From: Paenibacillus cymbidii
GTDB lineage: Bacteria > Bacillota > Bacilli > Paenibacillales > NBRC-103111
NCBI RefSeq assembly: GCF_004764705.1
Contig: NZ_SHLX01000033.1
Span: 33,753 to 97,752 of the forward strand
Direction of reading: 5' to 3'
DNA: 64,000 nt
A program made the position numbers and the translations under genes. Shown here piece after piece: positions 33,417-42,529 of the stretch. Position 1 is the stretch's first letter, and each line of letters begins with the position of its first letter. The notes under the pieces were generated by a model that ran no database searches, was not told where the DNA came from, and worked only from the letters and a program-made list of their open reading frames with translations.

Positions 33417-35954
33417 ATGAATCCGAAAAATCCGAATCGTACGGCCAAAGCGGCGATTGCGGCACCATCCGACACGGACAAGAGTTCGCTGCTCTTCTGG
33501 TTATCGATGGTGTTCGTCGTTTATTTTCTTGTGTTCGTGCCGTACAACAAGAACGGCCCGGCTTTATTCAACGGTAATATCGCGCAGTACGAAGGCCCCA
33601 TTTATTCCGCCGTCTTATGGAGCGGTATTTTTCTTGTGGTAGCGGCAATTTATTTCTTCTTCCACTGGAGACTTCGCGATCATCGGGATCTGCTAAGCTT
33701 CGCAGTATGGCTGCTCCCGCTCTCGTATGTCATATCGCTGACGAATGCGGCTTCCCATCAGTTTGCGACTAACATGGTATTTATCGTCTCGATGTATGCC
33801 ATCTTTTATTTAATCGGAAGCTACATGGGAAAAAACAATCTCGGATCGACGATTTTCCAACTGACGCTGGTCATTTCGGGATATATCATCGTTTTGTTCG
33901 GCTACTTGAATTTGTTTGGAAACACCTATTTTAAAGACGCCGTCATGCTGGATCAAGGATTGCGTATCACTTCCGTATTCCAATATGCCAATGCCTATGC
34001 CGCCTATTTGCTGGCGATGTTGTTCTGTTGCCTGTACCTGGCGGTTACGACGCGCAAGTGGTACTGGATTGTCGCCAACGGCTTGATGCTGGTGCCCATC
34101 CTGAACTCGCTCTTGCTGACGCAGTCCCGCGGCGGATATGTCGTGCTGCCGATCCTGTTTGTGCTGATTTTGCCATTCCTGTCGCTTGCCAGACAGATTA
34201 TGATGTCGATCTATTTACTGATCGGAGTTGGACTAGCCGTCATCCTGTCGGACAAGTTCACTTCCATCGGCGAACCGATTGCGACTGACTTCAGCACCCA
34301 ATATAACCGGACCGGTGAAGTTTCCGGCCTGTTGTCCATCTTCAGCGGCGATTCATTCGACGGCTGGTGGCGGTTGATCTTGTCCGCCGCGGTTGCAGCC
34401 GCTGTGATCTGGCTAATGCAACGATATGTGCATCCGCTTCTGGAGAACCGTTTTGCCAAGTGGAAATCGGTCAAATGGCTGCCGATCGCCTACCCGCTGC
34501 TGATTGTTGTGATCGGCGCGCTCGGGGTAATCTTGCTCTTCGCCACCGATGCGGTGAAAAACCTGCTTCCGGATATGCTCGCGAAACGTGTGGAAAGCAT
34601 CAACTTCAACCAGCACAGCGTACTCGAACGCGGCACGCTGTACAAGGACGCAACGAAAATTATCGGCGACTACCCGGTATTCGGAACCGGCGGCGGCGGT
34701 TGGTCGGCGCTCTGGGAGAAGTATCAAAACAACCCGTACATCGTGCGGCAAGCGCATAATTTTTTCCTGCAATATGTTGTTGATGTTGGTTTCTTCGGAT
34801 TCGTATTGCTGCTCGGGTTTCTGGGCTGGATCTATTATTTGTTCATACGCAAAGCGACGGCGAAGGATGCAGAGGACCGCGACAAAGGACTCATCTTCTT
34901 CATAGTCGCAACGTGTATTCTTGTGCACAGTATCATCGATTTCGAAATGAGCTACGCCTATCTGGGCGTGATTATTTTCCTGTCGCTTGGCGGAATGACG
35001 GCGATGTCAGCGTTACGACCGCTTGCCGAAGAAAAGAAACTGTTCGACTGGGAACGGTGGCGCTGGATTTACCCGTCGCTGGTAAGCGTGATCGCCGTGG
35101 TGCTTCTCGTATCGGTGTTTATCCATTTCCGCGCCGACCGCTTCTACAAACAAACCTACACCAGCTTGAGGGAGCAGCAGCCGTTCCAGGAGAGTTTGGC
35201 TCTGCTGGACAAAGCGATCGGGTTAAAGCCTTATCATCCGGATTATTTGCTGCTGAAAGCTAATTTGATGGATCAGGCGTATGAACAATCGAAGGATGAC
35301 GCATCCAAAAAAGCCTATATGGACGAATCCGTTAAGCTTGTCGAAAAAGTGGCGAAAAAAGAGCCTTATAACCGCGGCGTTTTCGAAGAACGTTATTCTC
35401 ACGCCATGACGCTACAACAACCGACGCAAGCGCTTGACGTCATGCTGGACGGCATTCGCCTGTTTCCCTGGGATACGCAAGTAGTCGATGCGCCGAACCC
35501 GGCCGACAATCGCTCCAGTTTCTATGAGCGCGCCTTAGATCTGATGGGGCAACTTGGCGTCGCCGCGGCGAACAGTAACGACGCTGCAACGAAGAAGAAA
35601 TATTTTGACCAAGCGCAGGCATTGTTTGCAGCAGTTGCGAAGAAGCAGCAGTTTCTGACAACACTGCCGGAAGGACAGCTCGCTGGCCGCGACTTCAAGG
35701 TCACAACATCGATGCGGTTGTCGATGGGACAGATGGCATTTGCGGACAAAAATTATGCCGGCGCAGCGGAAGTGCTGAAACCGGCAATAGCTGATACGCA
35801 AAACTTGAAATTCCAAAACACAACCGATCGTTCGGCAGTTCGCTATTATTTGGCTGCGCTGAAGAAGACCGGTCAAGCCGATCAAGCGCTGTACGACAAG
35901 CTGATCGCCGCTGACCCGAAGGAGAAAGAAGAGTACGACAAGTTGACGAAGTAA
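33417..35954 (+). CDS. O-antigen ligase-like glycan:protein transferase with C-terminal repeats (WsfB-type)
   Basis: An 845-residue multipass protein with about a dozen helices and the Wzy_C/WaaL signature. QSRGGYV (about 235) sits in the middle, and the large external loop carries GTGGGGWSALWEKY and RQAHNFFLQYVVDVGF (about 425-455). After the last helix a soluble TPR-like tail begins (about 580-845; ALLDKAIGLKPYHPDYLLL, YNRGVFEERYSHAM, KKTGQADQALYDKL). The same layout is known in WsfB/WsaB oligosaccharyl:protein transferases of S-layer glycosylation clusters. It would move the exported glycan from lipid to protein on the outer face. Own promoter and terminator. A degraded copy of its tail lies at 37.6-39.2 kb. 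Confidence 0.85.
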   Translation: MNPKNPNRTAKAAIAAPSDTDKSSLLFWLSMVFVVYFLVFVPYNKNGPALFNGNIAQYEGPIYSAVLWSGIFLVVAAIYFFFHWRLRDHRDLLSFAVWLLPLSYVISLTNAASHQFATNMVFIVSMYAIFYLIGSYMGKNNLGSTIFQLTLVISGYIIVLFGYLNLFGNTYFKDAVMLDQGLRITSVFQYANAYAAYLLAMLFCCLYLAVTTRKWYWIVANGLMLVPILNSLLLTQSRGGYVVLPILFVLILPFLSLARQIMMSIYLLIGVGLAVILSDKFTSIGEPIATDFSTQYNRTGEVSGLLSIFSGDSFDGWWRLILSAAVAAAVIWLMQRYVHPLLENRFAKWKSVKWLPIAYPLLIVVIGALGVILLFATDAVKNLLPDMLAKRVESINFNQHSVLERGTLYKDATKIIGDYPVFGTGGGGWSALWEKYQNNPYIVRQAHNFFLQYVVDVGFFGFVLLLGFLGWIYYLFIRKATAKDAEDRDKGLIFFIVATCILVHSIIDFEMSYAYLGVIIFLSLGGMTAMSALRPLAEEKKLFDWERWRWIYPSLVSVIAVVLLVSVFIHFRADRFYKQTYTSLREQQPFQESLALLDKAIGLKPYHPDYLLLKANLMDQAYEQSKDDASKKAYMDESVKLVEKVAKKEPYNRGVFEERYSHAMTLQQPTQALDVMLDGIRLFPWDTQVVDAPNPADNRSSFYERALDLMGQLGVAAANSNDAATKKKYFDQAQALFAAVAKKQQFLTTLPEGQLAGRDFKVTTSMRLSMGQMAFADKNYAGAAEVLKPAIADTQNLKFQNTTDRSAVRYYLAALKKTGQADQALYDKLIAADPKEKEEYDKLTK

Positions 35955-35963
35955 GTCGGTTCG

Positions 35964-35999
35964 AAAGCCGATCGCCTGCAATGGGTGATCGGCTTTTTT
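35964..35999 (+). terminator. Terminator of the ligase gene
   Basis: Stem AAGCCGATC ... GATCGGCTT followed by a T-run, ten bases after the stop. Confidence 0.9.
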
Positions 36000-36144
36000 G
36001 CTGCAGTCGTCATATGCGCCGGGTCAAGCGGAAGGCAGGAAACGTACCGTGATAGCAACTTTTTTGACAGGAAAAATCGTTTCTGCCAATAGGGAACTCT
36101 CATAAAAAAATTAGCTTCTCCGATACACTACATATGAACTATGT

Positions 36145-37284
36145 TTAGATTGAAACTACAACGGGTTCACTTGTTTTTTGTTGATTAGGGACAACTTTTC
36201 CTTTATACAGACGGATAAACGGATATTCTATAAGCAACGAAAGTAGGTAAGCTAAGAATAAAATAACTATGAATCTCAAACCTTGATCTAAATTAAAGAA
36301 TATCTTTGGAATGAAAAGACCAGGGATAAATTGAACAAGGTATGCACAGTAAGAAATTCTTGCAATAATATTTATTGCCTTTATCTCTATTTTCATTTGA
36401 ACTACGGAAAGCAAGATACATCCAAAAGAAAACGAGAGAATTGTATAGATATAATATGTTTGATAAGTCATCATATAAGGTTTTTCAAAGATTACTGGAT
36501 GTTGAAATATGTAGATATATACCATTAAAAATAAAATACATCCAATTATATACATTTTCGGCCATAATTTTTTTAATAATCCCATTCTAACTATAATAGC
36601 GACAATAATTCCTAATACTAATTCATCGTATCGAGCTTGAGGTAAAATTGAATGTGCAAAATGCCAATTATCATCATCAAGTGCTACATTACGATTAAGA
36701 TAAATTCTAGTGAGACATCCGCTCAAAAATATGACCGACATTACTTTAAGCAAGACCATTAAGTTCTTTTTCGAGATCCACAATGTGGACAAAATAACAA
36801 ATGGAGCAAACAAATAGAAAAATTCCTCGATGACAAGTGACCACGTACCTTCAGCAATTAAGGTGCTATCATATCGAACGTAACTTTGTAAGAACACTGC
36901 ATCAATGAAGAATTGATTGATAAATGTTACTAATTCAAAATTATATGTTTTCGTTACAAATAAGTGACCCATTATCGTAATAATAGTGACGGAAATGTAA
37001 ATCGGATATATACGAAGGAATCGCCGTTTGTAAAATTCTTTAAAATTTATGGAATTGTTTTTTTCATATTCTTGAATCAACATACCGCCTATAAGAAATC
37101 CTGACAATACAAAAAACAAATCAACACCGACCCATCCAATTTTTTGTATGTAATAAGTAATGCGGTATAGACCAAAATGGTATGAGATTACTAGACAAAC
37201 CGCAATTGCCCGAAGCAGATCAACACCTGGATACTTTGAAGAATTTGTTAGATACAGGTAGTGCTCCTTAATAAATTTAAACAT
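36145..37284 (-). CDS. Acyltransferase family 3 membrane protein (OafA-like)
   Basis: A 379-residue integral membrane O-acyltransferase with about ten helices. The N-terminal family signature is LLRAIAVCLVISYHF (catalytic His) followed by GWVGVDLFFVLSGFLIGG and FYKRRFLRIYP. It would acetylate a sugar or other cell-surface group. The ribosome site AGAGGTG precedes the ATG. Base composition is far more AT-rich than any neighbour, which suggests separate acquisition; the adjacent transposase debris is consistent with that. Confidence 0.88.
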   Translation of the reverse strand: MFKFIKEHYLYLTNSSKYPGVDLLRAIAVCLVISYHFGLYRITYYIQKIGWVGVDLFFVLSGFLIGGMLIQEYEKNNSINFKEFYKRRFLRIYPIYISVTIITIMGHLFVTKTYNFELVTFINQFFIDAVFLQSYVRYDSTLIAEGTWSLVIEEFFYLFAPFVILSTLWISKKNLMVLLKVMSVIFLSGCLTRIYLNRNVALDDDNWHFAHSILPQARYDELVLGIIVAIIVRMGLLKKLWPKMYIIGCILFLMVYIYIFQHPVIFEKPYMMTYQTYYIYTILSFSFGCILLSVVQMKIEIKAINIIARISYCAYLVQFIPGLFIPKIFFNLDQGLRFIVILFLAYLLSLLIEYPFIRLYKGKVVPNQQKTSEPVVVSI

Positions 37285-37354
37285 TTTCTACACCTCTCGT
37301 AGAATTATAGATTATCGTGAAGAGCGTGACAATAAAAAGCTCATATTATTCTGC

Positions 37355-37631
37355 AATCGTACTATTTTGGATTCATCACGCAAGTTGATGGAACTGTTTC
37401 TAAATGAGAACAAGCGAATGACCCTCGTTTTCCTTCCGTCGTATTGTCCCCAACTGAAATATTGAGGAAGGATTATGGAAGTGTCTGGAGGACAATGTGG
37501 CAAACAATGGCTTAGCCGGAATCCTAACGAATGTCTCTGCTTTCATGAACGCGATGATGCAAAACCTCTAAGCTTTCATTGATCGTCCCCGTGTTCGTAT
37601 GGAATCTAATCGTATCGTGGAATTTCTTTAA
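37355..37631 (+). pseudogene. IS630-type transposase, degraded C-terminal part
   Basis: Plus-strand coding remnant readable only by shifting frames: IHHA (37371), then KLMELFLNENKRMTLVFLPS and YCPQL, then after a shift NIEEGLWKCLEDNVANNGLA and, after a stop, AFIDRPRVRMESNRIVEFL. The order IHHA / LVFLPPYSPxLNxIE / LW matches the end of the DDE domain of IS630-family transposases. At least two frameshifts and one internal stop are present. It ends eight bases before a TATATA motif that marks an inversion boundary. Confidence 0.7.
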
Positions 37632-37640
37632 TTCAACTTA

Positions 37641-37753
37641 TATAGCTTAACGGATTTATCCATATACGCTTTTTTCCATGCATCTTCTTTCAATAGTTCA
37701 TACGTCTGATCTATCAATTTGATTTTCAGCAGCAAATAATCCGGGTGATAAGG
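37641..37753 (-). pseudogene. Inverted fragment of the ligase C-terminal repeat domain
   Basis: The minus strand encodes PYHPDYLLLKIKLIDQTYE and KKAYMDKSVKL, which match residues of the intact ligase encoded at about 35229-35341 (PYHPDYLLLKANLMDQAYE, KKAYMDESVKL). The similarity stops exactly at a TATATA motif (37639-37644). The continuation of this duplicate lies on the plus strand at 38617. Confidence 0.85.
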
Positions 37754-37804
37754 TAAAGTACAAAGAGGTTTACATGAATTCGCCAAACTCGTGTCTTTTA
37801 GCTC

Positions 37805-38477
37805 TTTAGAATACGCTTCACCCCATGGGGGTGCAATAAACAAACATCACATACCTTCTTGAGGAAAGTCAAAAACGTTTCGGCATAGTAGGTTTCATCC
37901 TCACGCCAAACGATCTGACCACTGCAAAAATTAATCGTTGAAATTAACTTCACGCTACGGTGTTTTGGACGATGCGCTGCTTTCCCTTTTCAAACCAGGT
38001 AGCCCTAGGGCTTTGTAGTCTCGAATCATGCTTTCTTCCTCAAAAAAAGGGTGAGCAATTTTGTCCGTTTAGCCCCTTTTTAACGTTCGAAACGTTTCTT
38101 CGACAAAAATTGCAGTTTGACCGGGTCCGCTGCAGCCAACGTATACATCGGCTTTTTAAAGCTTATCTTCAGGTGTTCCATGACCTTTGATCCCCCACGT
38201 TTCGAGTAGCAGTATCCCTAGTAAGTCCGATAATCGGCCATAAATTACAAGGTCCAATTCACAATCTCTTATTTCAACGCTTTCCGCTGTTCCACGATCA
38301 ACCATGAGGAGCGTCAGGGAGAGAATTTCATCTGGAGAGCGGATAGCCCTACGGTTTCATATGAATATAGCCGCTAAACGTTTTCTCGGAGCGGCTCAAG
38401 ATGCTCGCAATTTCCTTGACAGGCATCCCCATGATGCGTAGCCAAATCGTCTGCAACCCCAGAATCTTTTGTAGGTT
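37805..38477 (-). pseudogene. IS630-type transposase, degraded N-terminal and middle part
   Basis: Minus strand. At 38477-38349 a helix-turn-helix reads LGLQTIWLRIMGMPVKEIAS then ILSRSEKTFSGYIHM and a stop, the typical IS630 N-terminus. At 37953-37805 another block reads INFCSGQIVWREDETYYAET then FLTFLKKV, resembling the middle of the DDE domain. Between them there are several stops and shifts. It cannot encode a working transposase. Confidence 0.65.
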
Positions 38478-38616
38478 TTAGTCGTTCTTCCATTTCAGTC
38501 AGGCTTCCTTGTTATCCATTCCTTCCCACGCTTCGTCCAGACGCTTACTCTATCGGTTCGACGTGGATGGAGAATTTCCTCTCTACTTTTGGAGTTTCAA
38601 TGATTCGTTCTATATA

Positions 38617-39157
38617 GTCGAAAAAGTGGCGAAAAAAGAGCCGTATAATCGCGGCGTATTCGAAGAGCGTTATTCTCACGCCATGGTGCTGCAGCAGCCA
38701 GCGCAAGCGCTTGATGTCATGCTGGACGGCATTCGCCTGTTCCCCTGGGATACGCAAGTGGTCGATGCGCCGAATCCGGCCAACAATCGCTCCAGTTTCT
38801 ATGAACGCGCCCTGGACTTGATGGGGCAATTGGGCGTCGCCGCGGCGAACAATAACGATGCAGCAACGAAGAAGAAGTATTTTGACCAAGCGCAGGCATT
38901 GTTTGCTACGGTTGCAGAGAAGCAGCAGTTCTTGACGACACTGCCGAAAAGTCAGCTCGACATCGATACGGTTGTCGATGGGACAGATGGCATTTGCAGA
39001 CAAGAATTATGCCGGCACAGCGGAAGTGCTGAAACCGGCGATGGCCGCGGTTAACTTCCAGAACACAACCGATCGTTCGGCAGTTCGCTATTACTTGGCT
39101 GCGCTGAAGAAAACCGGACAAGCCGATCAAGCGCTGTACGACAAACTGACGAAGTAA
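38617..39157 (+). pseudogene. Truncated, frameshifted duplicate of the ligase C-terminus
   Basis: From VEKVAKKEPYNRGVFEERYS onward this copies the ligase tail encoded at 35338-35954 with high identity, including QALDVMLDGIRLFPWDTQVV and the final KKTGQADQALYDKLTK. A frame change near 38960 (after LPKSQLD, where the intact gene has GQLAGRDFKVTTS) puts SMGQMAFADKNYAGTAEVLK in another frame. Several codons of the intact gene are also missing (before NFQNTTDRS and near the end). There is no start and no membrane part. Confidence 0.9.
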
Positions 39158-39190
39158 TTCGGTTCGAAAGCCGCCGCCGCAACAAAGAAG

Positions 39191-39224
39191 AAAAGAGGGG
39201 CCTATCAGTTGGGCTCCTCTTTTT
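39191..39224 (+). terminator. Terminator-like hairpin after the ligase duplicate
   Basis: AAAAGAGG(G)GCC ... GG(G)CTCCTCTTTTT with an eight-base loop and a T-run. Confidence 0.75.
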
Positions 39225-39231
39225 GTCATTA

Positions 39232-39240
39232 TGCTATAAT
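39232..39240 (+). promoter_or_regulatory. Extended -10 promoter of the SWIM-SNF2 fusion gene
   Basis: TGCTATAAT, an extended -10 element, about 50 bases before the ATG at 39292. No convincing -35 box. Confidence 0.45.
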
Positions 39241-39291
39241 GAGAGGAATTGCAGCAAATGCGAAGCCTTGGCTAGGAGGATCTATTTAACG

Positions 39292-42200
39292 ATGAGCCCA
39301 ACCCTCACACTGGATGAAATTAAAGACGCTTGCGGCTTTACCTCATATACGCACGGGAGATCGTATTTTCAAGCGGGTAGAGTAACCAGCCTGAGCTATA
39401 ACCCGGATACCTTATCGCACAAAGCAGCCGTTACGGGCTCCAAACGCTACAGAGTAACCGTTTCGATCGACGACGTGGAGGGAATTGAAGGCAGCTGCAC
39501 CTGCCCCGCCTTTTATCCGAATTATTTTTGCAAGCATATCGCGGCCGTATTATTCAAAATTCACTCTCCACAAACGTCATACGTCCAACGATCCGCATCT
39601 GCTACGACACTTCCGATGACTGCTTCCGCATCAACCGCACCTGCCCCCGGTATTTCAAAAAGAGATATCCTGCTCACAAACAGTTTGCTCTCGTTATTCA
39701 GCAGCTCGTCTTCGGCAACTGCCCGCGGGACCGCGGAAACGGACGAGCCGTTGTGCGTGGAATATATCGTCAACGCTCATGCAAGGTCATCCAGCATCCC
39801 CCTCTTTTCGCTCGAAATCAAGATCGGTCCAAAACGCCCCTTGGTCGTGCAGAAAATAAATGAGCTGCTGAAGAACATCAAGCAGAATCAAAAGCATTTC
39901 TTCACGAACAGCTTCAGCTACGACCCGGCGCTTCACACTTTCGGCGAGCTTGATCAAATGATCATCGACCAACTCGTAGAAGTGCATCGAGTGGATGTGG
40001 CTTATCGCAGCCAGTTCGGCAGCAGTTATTCCGGCGGCTATCGCTTCCATAATGCAGACCGGCATTTGCTGATCCCGCCGAATGCCTGGGAGAAGTTGCT
40101 GCCGCTGCTGGTGCAAGCTTCCGCCAGGCTGTATGTGGATGAAATGGGCCAAGGCGCGATAACCGTTACCAACGAGCCGCTGCCGCTGAAGTTTCGATTG
40201 AGCGAAGCCAATGAACAAGGCTATCGGCTGGACAGCGTGGGGCTGAAGGAGATCGTGCCCATGCCCGATTATGGATTCGCCATTGTGGTGAACAGGCTGC
40301 ACAAGCTCGATCCCTCCCTCTTAACCCGTATAGCCGAGCTGAGAACGGCTTTCCAGCCGCAGGCTGCGCAAGAGGCATCGATGCATGTCTGGATTCCCGT
40401 CAACAAGATGGATCCATTCCTGGACCGGGTAGTCCCGCAATTCCGACGAATCGGCCATGTCGATATTGCCGAGCACATTACGGATCGTATCATGAACGCT
40501 CCGCTGCGAAGCAAGCTGTACCTGGATCTGACGAACGAGCTTCTGACAGCGCGGCTCGAATTTCATTATGGAGATATCGTGCTCACCGCGGCGAACATCC
40601 AAGCTCCGCACACGCCGCCGGAAGAACGCCGCATCCTGGTGCGGGATTCGCAACAAGAACAGCAGGTGCTCGACTTTCTCCGCCAGGTCGAGTGGGCCCC
40701 CTCGCGGTCGGACTCGCTCGAGCTGGCGGACGAGCAAGCTGTCTATAAGTTTCTCTACCACCTACTGCCGCAACTGGAGACGGTCTCCGATATTTATGTA
40801 ACGTCGGCTTTGCGCGCCGCGATGCACAAGACGACCCATACGCCCAAAGCTTCCGTGGACATCGATCACCGCACCAACTGGCTCCACGTGCAGTTCAGCC
40901 TGGAAGGTATTGACGACAGCGATATCCGCACGATTCTGCGAAGCTTGGTGGAGAAGAAGAAGTACGTCAAGCTGTCCGGCGGCGCCTTCCTCTCCCTCGA
41001 AGCGGACGACTTTCAGGAATTGGGAGATTTCATCGACGAGACGGGGATTCGCAGCAAGGAGCTCAGCAGTGGCTCTATCAAGCTTCCGATAATGCGCGGT
41101 TTTGCGCTGCTGGATGCCAAGGAATCGATGCCGCAAGTGAAACTGGGCAAAGCGCTGCGGGAAATGTTCGACAACCTGCGCAACCCGGACAATCTGGAAT
41201 TTGCCGTACCGGATTCCTTGTCGCCGATCATGCGCGACTACCAGAAGATCGGTTTCCAATGGATGGGCACGCTCTCCCATTACGGGTTTGGCGGTATTTT
41301 GGCCGATGACATGGGACTTGGAAAAACGCTGCAAGCAATCGCCTTCCTCTTGTCGGAGCGACAGCGAAACACGATACCGGACACGCCGCCGGCGCTGATC
41401 GTTTGCCCGGCATCGCTTGTGTATAACTGGCGAAACGAGCTGCATAAATTTGCCCCCGAGTTGAGAACGGCGGTTGCGGCAGGCGGCAAGCTGGAACGGA
41501 GCGGCGTGCTGGACGAGCTTGCGGACATCGATGTGCTCATTACCTCTTACCCGTTGCTGCGCCGCGATCTCGACCAATACACCGTGCAGCGGTTCTCTTG
41601 TCTCATTCTTGACGAAGCGCAGGCGATCAAGAACCACACTACCCAAACCGCTCAAGCCGTCAAGGATATCCAGGCGGACAAACGCTTCGCGCTGACCGGA
41701 ACGCCGGTCGAGAACAGGGCGGAAGAACTTTGGTCCATTTTCGATGCTGTTTTTCCTGACTTGTTCGCCGGCAAGGATGCTTTCAACAAATTGAAGCCCG
41801 AACAAATCGCCATGCGTGTCCGACTGTTCGTCCTTCGCAGAAATGAAGCAGGACGTGCTCAAGGAACTGCCCGACAAAATCGAAACCGTACAACTGCAAG
41901 CCGAAGGCTTCAACAAAAGCAGGATGAAAATTTTGGCCGGCCTGACAAGGCTGCGGCAAATTTGCTGCCACCCGGCGCTGTTCGTCGAGAACTACAAGGG
42001 GGATTCCGGCAAGCTGGAGCAGTTGCTGGACATTGTTGACGAATGCCGCAGCAGCGGTAACCGGATGCTCGTCTTCTCGCAGTTCACCTCCATGCTGGCC
42101 ATCATTCGTACGGAGCTTGCGACGCGCGGCATTGGCTGCTATTATCTCGACGGGCAAACCCCTTCGCGCGAACGGGTCGAGTTGTGCAAACAATTTAACG

Positions 42201-42517
42201 AAGGCTGGCACGACGTGTTTCTCATCTCGCTGAAGGCCGGCGGCACGGGATTGAACCTGACCGGAGCGGCCACAGTTATTTTGTATGACCTGTGGTGGAA
42301 CCCGGCTGTCGAGCAACAAGCAACCGACCGCGCCCATCGGATGGGACAGAAGAATGTCGTTCAAGTGATTCGACTGCTTACGGAAGGCACGATCGAGGAA
42401 CGCATGTACGAACTGCAGCAGCGCAAAAAAGACCTGATCGCCGCCATCATCCAGCCCGGGGACGAGGCGCTCTCCGCGCTTTCCGAACAGGATATTCGCG
42501 AATTGTTGAGTATGTAA
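39292..42517 (+). pseudogene. SWIM-SNF2 helicase fusion, frameshifted
   Basis: A SWIM finger (CTCPAFYPNYFCKHIAA) near residue 70 is fused to an SNF2 ATPase: Walker A DDMGLGKT (about 670), LDEAQAIKN, LTGTPVENR, then lobe 2 with RLRQICCHPALF, FSQFTSM, SLKAGGTGLNLT and QATDRAHRMGQ. One extra A in AGAAATGAAG (41839-41848) breaks the frame: lobe 1 ends in noise, and lobe 2 continues in the next frame from MKQDVLKELPDKIE. Compared with the intact SNF2 at 15802, some 30 residues between KIETV and MKILAGL also appear to be missing. Start ATG follows AGGAGG. A sequencing error could explain the shift, but not the deletion. Confidence 0.85.
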
Positions 42518-42529
42518 GGGGGAATCGCT

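Noticed and set aside
37960..38190. Plus-strand open frame in the IS630 scar
   Set aside because: The opposite strand carries recognisable transposase remnants; this frame has no family features.
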